28,791 nucleotides of DNA from a virus. The DNA is taken from positions 1 through 28,791 of the IMG/VR virus record IMGVR_UViG_3300050821_003523, one strand, 5' to 3'. The first letter of the stretch is position 1. Each line of letters opens with the position of its first letter. Made by a program: the position numbers and the translations under genes. The notes beneath the pieces were generated by a model. It ran no database searches. It was not told the DNA's origin and saw only the letters and a program-made list of their open reading frames with translations. Shown one piece after another: positions 1-6,299 of the stretch.

Positions 1-356
1 GCCTCGGGATCGTTCTGGTCAGGCTTGTGCGTGACCGTTGCGAAGATCTCCTTGCCCGCGAAGTCGTCGATGTGGAACCCATCGTCCGTCCAAGGGACCC
101 GCGCCTTCTTGAGGAAGAGCTTCATGTTCCACATTGCCTGGGGATGGAAGCTGAGAGTAAGAGGAATGTTCCGCTTGAGGAACTTCTCCTCCACATCCAG
201 GGGATTGAGGATCACCTGGATGTAGGGATACTCGCTGCCCTCCTTGTGCTTCTTCTGCGCGGACTTGATCCGGAACTTGGTCAAGCCGGCTGGGATGGGA
301 TCGCTCCCATCGTCCACGTCATCCAGGTTGATGTTGATGAAGCCTGGCTCGCTCAT
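1..356 (-). CDS. DUF669-like phage protein, 3' end cut by window edge
   Basis: The first 118 codons of a leftward gene are visible and stay open to the window edge. The start (MSEPGFININLDDV) follows a strong Shine-Dalgarno (GGAGGAG) about 7 nt upstream. The protein has an acidic N-terminus, then a core containing the residues TKFRIKSAQ and NPLDVEEKFLKRNIPLTL. This layout resembles the DUF669 family, whose members sit beside phage recombination ATPases and are suspected ssDNA-binding proteins. It lies downstream of a Sak4-like ATPase and a RecB/Cas4-like nuclease, the usual neighbourhood for this family. The 68-nt gap before it carries two hairpins. The family call rests on resemblance and context, so a different ssDNA-binding family remains possible. 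Confidence 0.75.
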   Translation of the reverse strand, partial: MSEPGFININLDDVDDGSDPIPAGLTKFRIKSAQKKHKEGSEYPYIQVILNPLDVEEKFLKRNIPLTLSFHPQAMWNMKLFLKKARVPWTDDGFHIDDFAGKEIFATVTHKPDQNDPE

Positions 357-375
357 ATCTCTCTCCTCCTCTGTG

Positions 376-413
376 ACGCACTACCGTGCGTCGGTAAGGC
401 CGGGTTACCGGCC
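376..413 (-). promoter_or_regulatory. Two perfect hairpins in the leader of the DUF669-like gene
   Basis: Two inverted repeats sit between the stop of the ATPase gene and the Shine-Dalgarno of the next gene. One is ACGCA/TGCGT with a 6-nt loop (376-391). The other is GGCCGG-GTTA-CCGGCC (398-413), a 6-bp stem with a tetraloop. No U-tract follows on the transcribed strand, so an intrinsic terminator is unlikely. RNA stabilisation, processing or translational control would fit better. Confidence 0.6.
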
Positions 414-424
414 GTGTAAGCATG

Positions 425-1198
425 TTACCGGTAGATCTCGGGTCCTGCTGTCACTTCTGGCTCAAGGCCCACGCTTGTTCGGGCAGCAGCTCCATTCGCA
501 GTGACAGTTTGTAGCTTGTACTTCCCGGATCGCTCTCGCCCAGAAAGCCAGTAGGCCTCGGAGAAGAATCTAACGAGATTATCTCCCATCTGCCCTGCGA
601 CAGAAGGGCGGACAATGTCTTGTTTAGTATCCTCATCGGTACGTCGCTTCTCGTGGCAGAGGACGATTCGATCACAAGGGAGAGTGAGAAAACCATTGAG
701 ATACTCCATCATGCCGGCGAGATATATTCCCCATAGCCTCTCGGTCATAAAGCTCACGCGATGCGTGTACATGAGCAGCCGGGTCCAGTGATCGCCGACC
801 GCGGTCAGCGTATCCAGCACGACGCAGTCGTAGTCGAGCTTGCCACCCTTGGCAGCTAGCAAGAGCTCATTGGTCACACCGACTAGCCTCTCGTATCCCT
901 GAGGCTTCTTGGTGGGGATCTGCCCGGCTTGTACGTTCTTGGGGTCTGGACTCCAGGGAATCTCGATGCGATCAGGATTGCCTAGCGGCTCGTGCGGAGC
1001 CCACACGCTGATGTTGGCCCGGTTAGCCAGCGTGGTCATCTCATGCAGCTTCTGGTCCATGTCGAGCCAGAGCTTACGCTTACCTGGATGCATGGTAGCG
1101 AGCGTGGTCTTGCCGCTACCTGGAGGCCCATAGAATAGATAACTGCGACCGGTAGCTTTGGTATCAGAAAGGGGCGCGACGCCTGCGAGCTCACTCAT
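425..1198 (-). CDS. Sak4-like AAA/RecA-type phage nucleotide-binding protein
   Basis: A 257-aa P-loop NTPase. Walker A is GPPGSGKT at residues 24-31, and a Walker B strand (CVVLDT) ends at about D129. The motif KRKLWLDMDQK follows soon after the P-loop. The C-terminal part (HEKRRTDEDTKQD, then SVAGQMGDNLVRFF) matches the organisation of the AAA_24/Sak4 group of phage recombinases, which bind ATP and promote single-strand annealing or exchange. The start overlaps the stop of the upstream 77-aa gene by four bases (ATGA), so translation is probably coupled. The upstream nuclease and downstream DUF669-like protein make a recombination role likely. Its exact activity (annealing versus helicase-loader-like) cannot be told from sequence alone. 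Confidence 0.85.
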   Translation of the reverse strand: MSELAGVAPLSDTKATGRSYLFYGPPGSGKTTLATMHPGKRKLWLDMDQKLHEMTTLANRANISVWAPHEPLGNPDRIEIPWSPDPKNVQAGQIPTKKPQGYERLVGVTNELLLAAKGGKLDYDCVVLDTLTAVGDHWTRLLMYTHRVSFMTERLWGIYLAGMMEYLNGFLTLPCDRIVLCHEKRRTDEDTKQDIVRPSVAGQMGDNLVRFFSEAYWLSGRERSGKYKLQTVTANGAAARTSVGLEPEVTAGPEIYR

Positions 1199-1428
1199 AG
1201 CATTTGCCCCACACGATGGTTGAGCATGATCTCCTTGAACTCTGTGAGTGTCCAGTTAGCGCGAATGAAGTCGCCTCGTCGAAGGTAAATCCTAACCGTG
1301 GATCCCGTCCGATGGGCTACGTCGCTGTCGCTGATGTGGTAGGTAGGATCCTCTACTACCTTAACTATTTGGTTGAGGTTTATGAGCTGGGCAGTGCCGT
1401 CGCTGTCACTAATCTCTACGTACTTCAT
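1195..1428 (-). CDS. Small protein of unknown function (77 aa)
   Basis: It is joined by ATGA overlaps to both the nuclease gene upstream and the ATPase gene downstream, so it is part of the recombination operon. The N-terminus contains MKYVEISDSDGTAQLINLNQ and the middle contains STVRIYLRRGDFIRAN, suggesting a small beta-rich fold. I recognise no family. Its placement suggests an accessory factor for the ATPase or nuclease, which is inference. Confidence 0.75.
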   Translation of the reverse strand: MKYVEISDSDGTAQLINLNQIVKVVEDPTYHISDSDVAHRTGSTVRIYLRRGDFIRANWTLTEFKEIMLNHRVGQML

Positions 1429-2327
1429 TCCTCAGTATCCTTTCGAGGTTCCCAGGGAACCCGCTCGTAAGCAGATTGCTTAAGAGTCTCGCGAGTTTGC
1501 GCTGCGCTAATGCAGAGAGGATAGTACTCGCAGACGCGGTTGTACGCGCCGCAAGCGAACGGCGCGCTCTTTGGGAAGAAGCCTGTCGCTCGCATCTCGA
1601 GGATCTCTGCTGCTAGGTGGTTAACCTGGCGCTCCCACACATCGAAGTCTTCGGGCGTGCGCTGGGTGTAGATGCGAGCGAAGGAGCTGTCGTCTAGTTT
1701 AGATGTGACGCGAATGGCATTGACGAGGCCGTTGGTGACAGGGCGGTGGAACTTATGCTGTGCGCCTCGCATGTAGCCGGTGAACTGGCCGCTGAGCTTG
1801 AACGAGCTGTCGAATATCATTCCAAAGCGCGTGGTAGTCTTGTGGTCTACCACGAGCGGGACGCCCTCCCAATCTACGAACAGGTCGATGCGACCTACGT
1901 ACGTAAAGGTCACACCGTATGTCTTGTGGGGTAGCTCGAAGGGAATCTCGACAGCTAATACCTTGAAGCCTTCGCGTCGCCACTTGCTCAGATATTGCAC
2001 GAGCAGGTCGAGCCCGCGATCAACCGTGCGCATCTCCCTTGGATCGTCTGGATCATCCTCGTAGTTCTTGAGGAAGGTCGCACTGATGCGGGGGATCGTC
2101 TTGTCCCTACAACGAACGCACGGCCCGAGCGGGCAGGGAACCTGCTCGAAGGCCGTGCCTTTATACAGAGTCTCAAGGGCCTTGTGGATGGCCCCGCCGA
2201 ACATGAGGGCTGAGTCGCGCTTGCGTTCTATCGGTACTAGATGCTCCTCGAATCGGTAGGCATACTTCTGCGGACAGAGCATGAAGGTGTCGAGCTTGGA
2301 ATTGTCAAGCCAGAAATCTTCGTCCAT
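1425..2327 (-). CDS. PD-(D/E)XK nuclease, Cas4/RecB-like, with probable Fe-S cluster
   Basis: A 300-aa exonuclease-family protein. C18 (KLDTFMLCPQKY) and the C-terminal C259, C266 and C272 (FACGAYNRVCEYYPLC) give the four cysteines that hold a 4Fe-4S cluster in Cas4/AddB-type enzymes. The catalytic core is visible as H48 (GGAIHKAL), E127, D148 (GRIDLF), D161-H-K163 (VVDHKTT) and Q181 (QFTGYM). An extra cysteine patch, CPLGPCVRC (65-73), lies between them and may bind a second metal. The enzyme probably resects DNA ends to feed the neighbouring Sak4-like ATPase. It overlaps the following gene by ATGA. The family assignment is firm; polarity of resection is unknown. Confidence 0.88.
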   Translation of the reverse strand: MDEDFWLDNSKLDTFMLCPQKYAYRFEEHLVPIERKRDSALMFGGAIHKALETLYKGTAFEQVPCPLGPCVRCRDKTIPRISATFLKNYEDDPDDPREMRTVDRGLDLLVQYLSKWRREGFKVLAVEIPFELPHKTYGVTFTYVGRIDLFVDWEGVPLVVDHKTTTRFGMIFDSSFKLSGQFTGYMRGAQHKFHRPVTNGLVNAIRVTSKLDDSSFARIYTQRTPEDFDVWERQVNHLAAEILEMRATGFFPKSAPFACGAYNRVCEYYPLCISAAQTRETLKQSAYERVPWEPRKDTEE

Positions 2328-2334
2328 GGAGACC

Positions 2335-2595
2335 TCATTCTGTGTCTAGGACCTCACGAATCTGGTCGACGTTGTCGTTCATATCTTCGATGCATTCGGC
2401 ACAGATAGGTCCGAGCCTAGTCGTTACGACCAGCGGTCGCACGTGCCCACATGCTTCGCAGACTTCCGAATTGGTTGCATTTAAACGCACGTAGAGCTGC
2501 GAGGCGAGCCATTGCATGTCGATGAAAGGCAGCTCGACGTGCCCGCCCCAGTCAAGGAGTTCCAGCTCGCGCATGATCCTCTTGCGTGTGAGCAT
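2335..2595 (-). CDS. Small zinc-finger-like protein (86 aa)
   Basis: I chose the start at MLTRKRIMREL because GAGG lies about 7 nt upstream and this removes the overlap with the 58-aa gene before it. An upstream in-frame ATG at 2670 would give 111 aa. Residues CEACGHVRP and CAECIEDM form a CxxC...CxxC pair typical of a small zinc ribbon. The N-terminal part is helical and basic. It lies just upstream of the nuclease gene with a 7-nt gap, in the same transcription unit. It could be a DNA-binding accessory protein, but no family is recognised. Confidence 0.72.
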   Translation of the reverse strand: MLTRKRIMRELELLDWGGHVELPFIDMQWLASQLYVRLNATNSEVCEACGHVRPLVVTTRLGPICAECIEDMNDNVDQIREVLDTE

Positions 2596-2605
2596 GGGCG
2601 TGACC

Positions 2606-2782
2606 TCAATTCTCACCAAAGAGGTCGTCGCGCCATGTCCTCTTTGCCGGGTCTTTCTTCTTGCGATCATCTAACCGCTTAGGCTGCTTGGCCTTCTCGC
2701 TGGGGACGCGTGTCTGTTGTAGCTGTGTGATAGCTGCTATCAACTCGTCCTCGGACATCTCATCTATCGTTTTGTTCATCAT
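2606..2782 (-). CDS. Small charged protein (58 aa), with a long structured leader
   Basis: The sequence reads MMNKTIDEMSEDELIAAI at the N-terminus, then a Q/K/R-rich helix and ends TWRDDLFGEN. Shine-Dalgarno GAGG lies about 5 nt before the first ATG. It ends 10 nt before the chosen start of the next gene. The acidic-then-basic helical composition suggests a small nucleic-acid or protein-binding factor. No family is recognised. Its 164-nt leader is filled with RNA hairpins, so this gene is the most likely target of that regulation. Confidence 0.65.
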   Translation of the reverse strand: MMNKTIDEMSEDELIAAITQLQQTRVPSEKAKQPKRLDDRKKKDPAKRTWRDDLFGEN

Positions 2783-2792
2783 GTGCCTCGAT

Positions 2793-2866
2793 GTAGGGGA
2801 ATTATCTCTCCCAGTTTACCCCTACGTCCGGCCCGCTGGGGCTTATCCAGCCTCCCGGGGAGAGGC
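2793..2866 (-). promoter_or_regulatory. Hairpin series in the leader of the 58-aa gene
   Basis: Three inverted repeats lie downstream of the three-way-junction element on the transcribed strand. They are GCCTC/GAGGC (2850-2866), GCCC-GCTG-GGGC (2831-2842) and GTAGGGG/CCCCTAC (2793-2825). The last is a 7-bp stem with a 19-nt loop ending 3-4 nt from the Shine-Dalgarno. Together with the element at 2877-2935 they occupy almost the whole gap, which is unusual for a simple spacer. Confidence 0.6.
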
Positions 2867-2876
2867 GCGCACGTAA

Positions 2877-2935
2877 CCGTTGTCAGCAGGCGTTGCCCGT
2901 TGGGGCAATTGACGCAGTGCGTCCACAGACAACGG
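2877..2935 (-). ncRNA. Candidate three-way-junction RNA element
   Basis: On the minus strand an outer 8-bp stem, CCGTTGTC/GACAACGG, closes two perfect inner hairpins. These are GACGC-ACT-GCGTC (5 bp, 3-nt loop) and TTGCCC-CAAC-GGGCAA (6 bp, 4-nt loop). The junction linkers are 4, 2 and 8 nt long. All 19 pairs are Watson-Crick. It lies in the 164-nt gap between the 98-aa and 58-aa genes, in the transcribed orientation. I see no hammerhead, twister or HDV ribozyme core and no U-tract. It could be a riboswitch-like leader, a protein-binding site or an RNA-processing site. The structure is predicted by eye only. Confidence 0.5.
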
Positions 2936-2946
2936 AATGCTCAAGG

Positions 2947-3243
2947 TCAGAGACCGAGGGACTCGAGGTACTGCGCCCGCTTGCGCTCCTTGGGCTCGGT
3001 GTCGACGCTCTTCATGAGCTTCGCCCGCTCGACGCCCTGCAGGTAGACGACATGCGCGTTGATGAAACGCCTGAACACGGCCTTCTCACCGAGCAGTGCG
3101 ACCGCGTCGCCGATGCTGGCCGGTAGCTCTGCCTCGAAATCCTGCTCGGACTTCTCGTCGCCACCGGCCTTGGTGGAGACCTTGAGAGTGACGGTCTTGA
3201 CCTGAGCCTCGTGCTTGTCTGGGACGTTGATGCTGGATGCCAT
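2947..3243 (-). CDS. Conserved-looking phage protein of unknown function (98 aa)
   Basis: The start (MASSINVPDK) follows GGGAG about 7 nt upstream. The first half is beta-like (AQVKTVTLKVSTKAG), followed by an acidic linker. The second half is helical, with GDAVALLGEKAVFRRFINAH and then QGVERAKLMK. The compact two-part layout and good Shine-Dalgarno support a real gene. I do not recognise a family. It is flanked on both sides by hairpin-bearing gaps, so it may be expressed somewhat independently of its neighbours. Confidence 0.75.
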   Translation of the reverse strand: MASSINVPDKHEAQVKTVTLKVSTKAGGDEKSEQDFEAELPASIGDAVALLGEKAVFRRFINAHVVYLQGVERAKLMKSVDTEPKERKRAQYLESLGL

Positions 3244-3272
3244 GAAATCTCCCTTCTATGGGCTTCAATTGT

Positions 3273-3341
3273 GCCCGAAATGGGCTATAGCAAGACACTG
3301 CAAAAATGGGGCCAATTTCGGGGTGCCAACTGGAATTGGCA
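3273..3341 (-). promoter_or_regulatory. Hairpins in the leader of the 98-aa gene
   Basis: TGCCAA/TTGGCA with a 6-nt loop (3324-3341) begins directly after the stop of the upstream gene. A shorter GCCC-GAAAT-GGGC hairpin (3273-3285) lies nearer the Shine-Dalgarno. On the transcribed strand a run of five T follows the first stem only after about 17 nt, so it is a poor intrinsic terminator. Confidence 0.45.
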
Positions 3342-3773
3342 TTACGGGAGACGGGCATTGATAACGGCAGCCTGGTCGCGCAACGCCTGCTTGAGCTTCG
3401 TGACGTAAGGGCGTAGGACTGCGCTGCCGACTATGGTCGGATCGTGGGTTAGCTCAGGAGTGATCTGGTACTCCCACCACAAGGTGGGGCGTGTGACCTT
3501 ACGCCGGACGACGGCGGCGCCGGTGGCGCTGGTCCTGAGCTGAAGGCGCAGCTGTGCCATGATCTCCTCGCGTAGGAGATCTAGTCGTAGCTGGACCTCA
3601 GGATTTAGGAGCGCGCAGATTGCCTGCGCAAGATAGAACAGCTCGATCTGAGCCTGATCGAAGTGACGGCGGGCGTCGGGGCTCGCGTTGCGGCCCGGCG
3701 AGTGTGCGTAACGCTTGCGGAGAAAGTAGAAGTTGTCGAGTAGCGAGGATAGCCTACAATCGTCATGGTCCAA
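3342..3773 (-). CDS. Protein of unknown function (143 aa)
   Basis: The protein is mostly helical: DNFYFLRKRYAHSP, then a stretch DQAQIELFYLAQAICALL, and a C-terminal helix rich in K, Q and R. The start is uncertain because only a distant GAGG precedes ATG 3773. A competing frame over the same DNA is serine/arginine-rich and was rejected. No family is recognised. It sits between two hairpin-bearing gaps in the early operon. Confidence 0.6.
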   Translation of the reverse strand: MDHDDCRLSSLLDNFYFLRKRYAHSPGRNASPDARRHFDQAQIELFYLAQAICALLNPEVQLRLDLLREEIMAQLRLQLRTSATGAAVVRRKVTRPTLWWEYQITPELTHDPTIVGSAVLRPYVTKLKQALRDQAAVINARLP

Positions 3774-3866
3774 TGCGCCTCGTCCATCTTAAATTCCACA
3801 CCTACAGCCCCACCATCCATGCCACGTCTACCACCGCGTTTAGACTTAAACGATTTGAAGCGTATA

Positions 3867-3891
3867 GGTGGGGGCCACGACGACCCCCACC
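3867..3891 (-). promoter_or_regulatory. Perfect 8-bp hairpin in the 126-nt gap
   Basis: GGTGGGGG/CCCCCACC with a 9-nt loop starts 9 nt beyond the stop of the 174-aa gene. No U-tract follows on the transcribed strand. The rest of the gap (3774-3899) shows no convincing gene, although one frame encodes a short basic stretch (RFKSFKSKRGGRRG) that runs into the next gene. Confidence 0.55.
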
Positions 3892-3899
3892 CACGTGAA

Positions 3900-4424
3900 T
3901 CACTCTTCGTTGTTGAGATATTCGACGAGAATTCTCTTCCCGTCCCTTGTGATCGCACCATGCTCGTCGATGAGGTTCCGGAACATGCAGATAGTCCGGA
4001 TGATCCTTTCGACGCCCGGTGTGAGTGTGTTCCCGATGAGGAACATGATTTCCTCAGGAGATAGCTTGTTGCCAGGTGCACAGTCCCAGTCGAAGTCGGT
4101 CATGAACCCGGGATGCAAGAACAAGAACATTGTCCTTCGGCGTCCCTTGACGACTGGGAGTGCGGCGATTGCCGTGTTGTACGTTAGATCTATACGGCTG
4201 TCCTCCTTCTGCTTTAGGGGCAGGCATTTGAAGTTCCTTGTGCTGACGAGTCGATACCGTATCCTGTTCTCACCAGCGGTGCTGGCATGAACGAGATTAA
4301 TCGCTCGACAACTACGGAGCCATACGTACCTACCCTGATAGAACAACTCCTCGGATATAGCCATGAGCATCTCACGCTCGCGGCTATGCCCGTGACGCTG
4401 ACAGCGGAATGCCTTGAGAACCAT
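3900..4424 (-). CDS. Protein of unknown function (174 aa)
   Basis: The ATG lies close behind AGGAGG (only 3 nt away), so a start slightly further in, such as MLMAISEELF at residue 19, is possible. The middle has a basic beta-like segment (ENRIRYRLVSTRNFKC) and the motif RRTMFLFLHPGFMTDFDWD. The C-terminus is helical and ends LVEYLNNEE. The overall feel is of a small globular enzyme or regulator, but I cannot place it. It follows the 150-aa gene after 7 nt in the same operon. Confidence 0.6.
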   Translation of the reverse strand: MVLKAFRCQRHGHSREREMLMAISEELFYQGRYVWLRSCRAINLVHASTAGENRIRYRLVSTRNFKCLPLKQKEDSRIDLTYNTAIAALPVVKGRRRTMFLFLHPGFMTDFDWDCAPGNKLSPEEIMFLIGNTLTPGVERIIRTICMFRNLIDEHGAITRDGKRILVEYLNNEE

Positions 4425-4431
4425 CGACCTC

Positions 4432-4884
4432 CTATACGAGACTCCAACGCGTGCCCTTGCTCCAGCCTACGCGCTTGATCTTCTTCTGCTTCGTGAGCCT
4501 GCGGATGGTCCCCGCGCGGGACGCTGGCTTGAGCTTGATGAGCTTGCGTAGTTCCTTCGATGTCGCGGGCTCCTTCAGCTTCGCGAACACTTCGAGCACG
4601 TGCTTCTCGCGCTCGTCCCAGAGCTTCTTGTTCTTCGCACGCACGGCAGCGTACGACGCATCGGTGTATACTTTCTTCTTGCTGTAAGCGGCCTTCTTGC
4701 GGTGGGTGGGCATGCCGCCTGCCCCGCGTGGCTTGAACTTCCTACGCATGTCGTTGGCATGCGTGAGGCATAGCTCAAGTGTTGGCGCGCTTTTGGTCTC
4801 GCGACCGTTTGTTAGACTTAACACTGTGACCGCGGGCCTTCTTGGCTCGGGGCACAGGTCGCACACCTTGATTGTTCTGTCCAC
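4432..4884 (-). CDS. Zinc-knuckle plus winged-helix-like DNA-binding protein (150 aa)
   Basis: The N-terminus carries CDLC (residues 9-12) and a later C/H pair (LELCLTHA), suggesting a small metal site. The C-terminal 75 residues look like a winged helix: EKHVLEVFAKL, then TSKELRKLIKLK, then SRAGTIRRLTKQKKIKRVG. The middle is very basic. It begins inside the 3' end of the 134-aa gene (110-nt overlap, different frame). A small hairpin, AGGTG/CACCT (4901-4914), lies directly before its AAGGAG. A regulator or nucleoid-type protein is likely; its target is unknown. Confidence 0.72.
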   Translation of the reverse strand: MDRTIKVCDLCPEPRRPAVTVLSLTNGRETKSAPTLELCLTHANDMRRKFKPRGAGGMPTHRKKAAYSKKKVYTDASYAAVRAKNKKLWDEREKHVLEVFAKLKEPATSKELRKLIKLKPASRAGTIRRLTKQKKIKRVGWSKGTRWSLV

Positions 4885-5179
4885 GCTTTATCTCCTTTGT
4901 AGGTGCTTGCACCTTTTTGATGTCAGACCCGAGGATAGCCATCCTGGCGTCTGCCGGCTTGTGGCCGTTCAAGAACTCTCGATATGCTGCCGAGTAGCGA
5001 TAGCTGGGACTCTTGAGGATGACTCCGCGCGCGCTCCAGATCGGAAACTTCTCCGACTTGCACTGGCTGCATACCTTGTGCAACTTGAACGTGTTGTCCG
5101 GGAGCACGATGATCATGACCGTGCGAAAGGCATGACGTACTCCCGCGCGACATTCCATCAACAACTCGTACTTCGCCAT
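4775..5179 (-). CDS. Small zinc-ribbon-like protein with basic tail (134 aa)
   Basis: The start has AAAGGAG about 5 nt upstream. The N-terminal domain (MECRAGVRHAFRT, then HKVCSQCKSEKFP) has three cysteines and a histidine in zinc-ribbon-like spacing. The C-terminal 40 residues are lysine/arginine-rich and overlap the start of the next gene. The fold suggests nucleic-acid binding. No named family is recognised. A hairpin stands just before the Shine-Dalgarno. Confidence 0.7.
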   Translation of the reverse strand: MAKYELLMECRAGVRHAFRTVMIIVLPDNTFKLHKVCSQCKSEKFPIWSARGVILKSPSYRYSAAYREFLNGHKPADARMAILGSDIKKVQAPTKEIKRGQNNQGVRPVPRAKKARGHSVKSNKRSRDQKRANT

Positions 5180-5192
5180 CAGTCTCCTTTTC

Positions 5193-5234
5193 GGCGCGTT
5201 GCGCCGGCTAATGGCTGGACGGGATTGTCCAGCC
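5193..5234 (-). promoter_or_regulatory. Two perfect hairpins before the 134-aa gene
   Basis: GGCGC-GTT-GCGCC (5193-5205) lies between the stop of the 48-aa gene and the Shine-Dalgarno of the 134-aa gene. GGCTGGAC/GTCCAGCC with a 6-nt loop (5213-5234) overlaps the last codons of the 48-aa gene. Neither is followed by a U-tract. Confidence 0.55.
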
Positions 5235-5354
5235 TAGATCTTCGGGGCTTTGGGCGACGTGGCCGCAACTTTGAGCGAGGGCGACCACGTGCATCAGTAC
5301 CCACATAGCGCCAAGGATTCCCACAACCTTCCATATTGGCCTCAGCTTATACAT
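5208..5354 (-). CDS. Small single-span membrane protein (48 aa)
   Basis: The protein starts MYKLRPIWK, followed by a hydrophobic span (VVGILGAMWVLMHVVALA, residues 10-27) and a soluble tail ending TIPSSH. The positive N-terminus predicts an N-in, C-out topology. Its ATG overlaps the last codons and stop of the upstream 67-aa gene (ATGTATAA), which suggests coupled translation. The role is unknown. An accessory membrane protein is possible, and so is a superinfection-exclusion or anti-defence factor. Both are speculation. Confidence 0.6.
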   Translation of the reverse strand: MYKLRPIWKVVGILGAMWVLMHVVALAQSCGHVAQSPEDLGWTIPSSH

Positions 5355-5550
5355 GAAACATGAGCTGAGCCAAGATATTAGCAAAGGCTACGCGGAGCAA
5401 GTCCTTCTCGTTGTCAGAGAGCCACGCGAACAGGTAAAGCGCGGCGAAGCACACGATCTGCTCGCGCTTGTCCATGTTGCTGGCTTCAACGCCTTTGATC
5501 GCGCGCGTGATATCCTCAACGACTTCCTTCTCAAAGTCCGTCAGTGGCAT
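5347..5550 (-). CDS. Small helical protein (67 aa)
   Basis: I chose the start MPLTDFEKEVVEDI because an upstream ATG (5586) would overlap the preceding gene by 35 nt, and GAGG lies about 11 nt before this one. The protein is acidic, then has a hydrophobic helix (QIVCFAALYLFAWLSD). A membrane-associated or helical-bundle protein is possible. No family is recognised. Confidence 0.6.
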   Translation of the reverse strand: MPLTDFEKEVVEDITRAIKGVEASNMDKREQIVCFAALYLFAWLSDNEKDLLRVAFANILAQLMFHV

Positions 5551-5551
5551 G

Positions 5552-5737
5552 TTAGCGAAACCTCGGTTGCTCGCGGATGGCGTCAATGATCTTGATTTCA
5601 GTCCGCAACTTTATCACTGCGAGCCAGAACTCACCCGTGGTCGCGAGCTGCTCAACGGGTGTATCGGGCAAGATGGCTAAAAGCGCGCGAACCTTCCGCT
5701 CGAGTTCCGTCAACACATGATCGGGCAGATCAGTCAT
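5552..5737 (-). CDS. Small helical protein (61 aa)
   Basis: It is made almost entirely of amphipathic helix (VLTELERKVRALLAIL, then WLAVIKLRTEIKIIDAI). It overlaps the preceding gene by 8 nt. It has no recognisable motif. Confidence 0.6.
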   Translation of the reverse strand: MTDLPDHVLTELERKVRALLAILPDTPVEQLATTGEFWLAVIKLRTEIKIIDAIREQPRFR

Positions 5738-5939
5738 CTGCCTTCTCCATGCCCCTCATGACTTCGATGAGGTCGTTTGCGGTCTCGCCTGCAAATACTG
5801 CGAGATCAGGCATCTGATTGCCCAGCTTGGCCTCGAGGTAAATGACGTCGCCCGCTATGAGGTGGTCGACGTCTTCCCTGTCAAGACCTATGAGGATGAT
5901 GAGTCGTCCGTGTCGTCTGCCGAGACTGATTGCTGACAT
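5730..5939 (-). CDS. Small beta-rich protein (69 aa)
   Basis: The start MSAISLGRRHGRLIILIG has GGAG about 6 nt upstream and is preferred over an ATG 24 codons earlier. The sequence alternates hydrophobic strands (RLIILIGL, GDVIYLEAKLG) and ends in a helix (NDLIEVMRGMEK). No family is recognised. Its start lies inside the tail of the overlapping upstream reading frame. Confidence 0.6.
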   Translation of the reverse strand: MSAISLGRRHGRLIILIGLDREDVDHLIAGDVIYLEAKLGNQMPDLAVFAGETANDLIEVMRGMEKADD

Positions 5940-6250
5940 ATGGTCTCCAGATCTGCCATCAAGATGTTCCAGATGGCTCGAGCTTGATCTTGCGTGGGCG
6001 TCAGTATGCAATCTTCGTCTTCATCGTAGACCTGATACTCGAAGACGATCTCATCGTCTGGTCCCACGTGGTGTGACCGGATCTGGATGGTTACTGAGCG
6101 CCCGTCGAGCGCGGTCTGGATTTGGTACGGCGGACATGACTCGATCGTAAGAGACGGTGCCCTTGTCGATCCTGAGAGCAAAGCCGCAGCTTTCGTTGGG
6201 GCAGGCCCAGGCTTTGAAGATGACGGGGGCTCCATCGGCTGCGTAGTCAC
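5888..6250 (-). CDS. Protein of unknown function, start uncertain (up to 120 aa)
   Basis: The convincing part is the last 65-70 residues: TALDGRSVTIQIRSHHVG, then DEIVFEYQVYDEDEDC and QARAIWNILMADLETI, ending in an acidic serine tail. The first 45 residues are low-complexity P/S/A and overlap the zinc-ribbon gene by 200 nt in another frame. The true start may therefore be an internal TTG. Alternatively this and the zinc-ribbon frame may be one gene split by a frameshift. Confidence 0.5.
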   Translation of the reverse strand: MTTQPMEPPSSSKPGPAPTKAAALLSGSTRAPSLTIESCPPYQIQTALDGRSVTIQIRSHHVGPDDEIVFEYQVYDEDEDCILTPTQDQARAIWNILMADLETICQQSVSADDTDDSSSS

Positions 6251-6299
6251 TCAGGGGTAGAAGGTTCGTCTTGCACTTCGGACAGTTTGGCAGTTCCAT
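6051..6299 (-). CDS. Zinc-ribbon protein (82 aa)
   Basis: The start (MELPNCPKCKTNLLPL) follows a strong GGGAGGAG. CPKC at residues 6-9 and CPNESC at 33-38 form a classic zinc ribbon. The C-terminal third (RARRALSNHPDPVTPRGTRR) is basic and less protein-like, and this stretch overlaps the 120-aa frame. A programmed or accidental frameshift between the two cannot be excluded. Probable nucleic-acid or protein interaction module. Confidence 0.65.
   Translation of the reverse strand: MELPNCPKCKTNLLPLSDYAADGAPVIFKAWACPNESCGFALRIDKGTVSYDRVMSAVPNPDRARRALSNHPDPVTPRGTRR

Noticed and set aside
2877-2935. Ribozyme (hammerhead, twister, HDV) in the three-way junction
   Set aside because: The junction lacks CUGAUGA/GAAA and other core sequences of the known classes.
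3605-4081. 158-aa frame on the minus strand
   Set aside because: Serine/arginine-rich and overlapped by two more plausible genes; only its middle segment looks protein-like.
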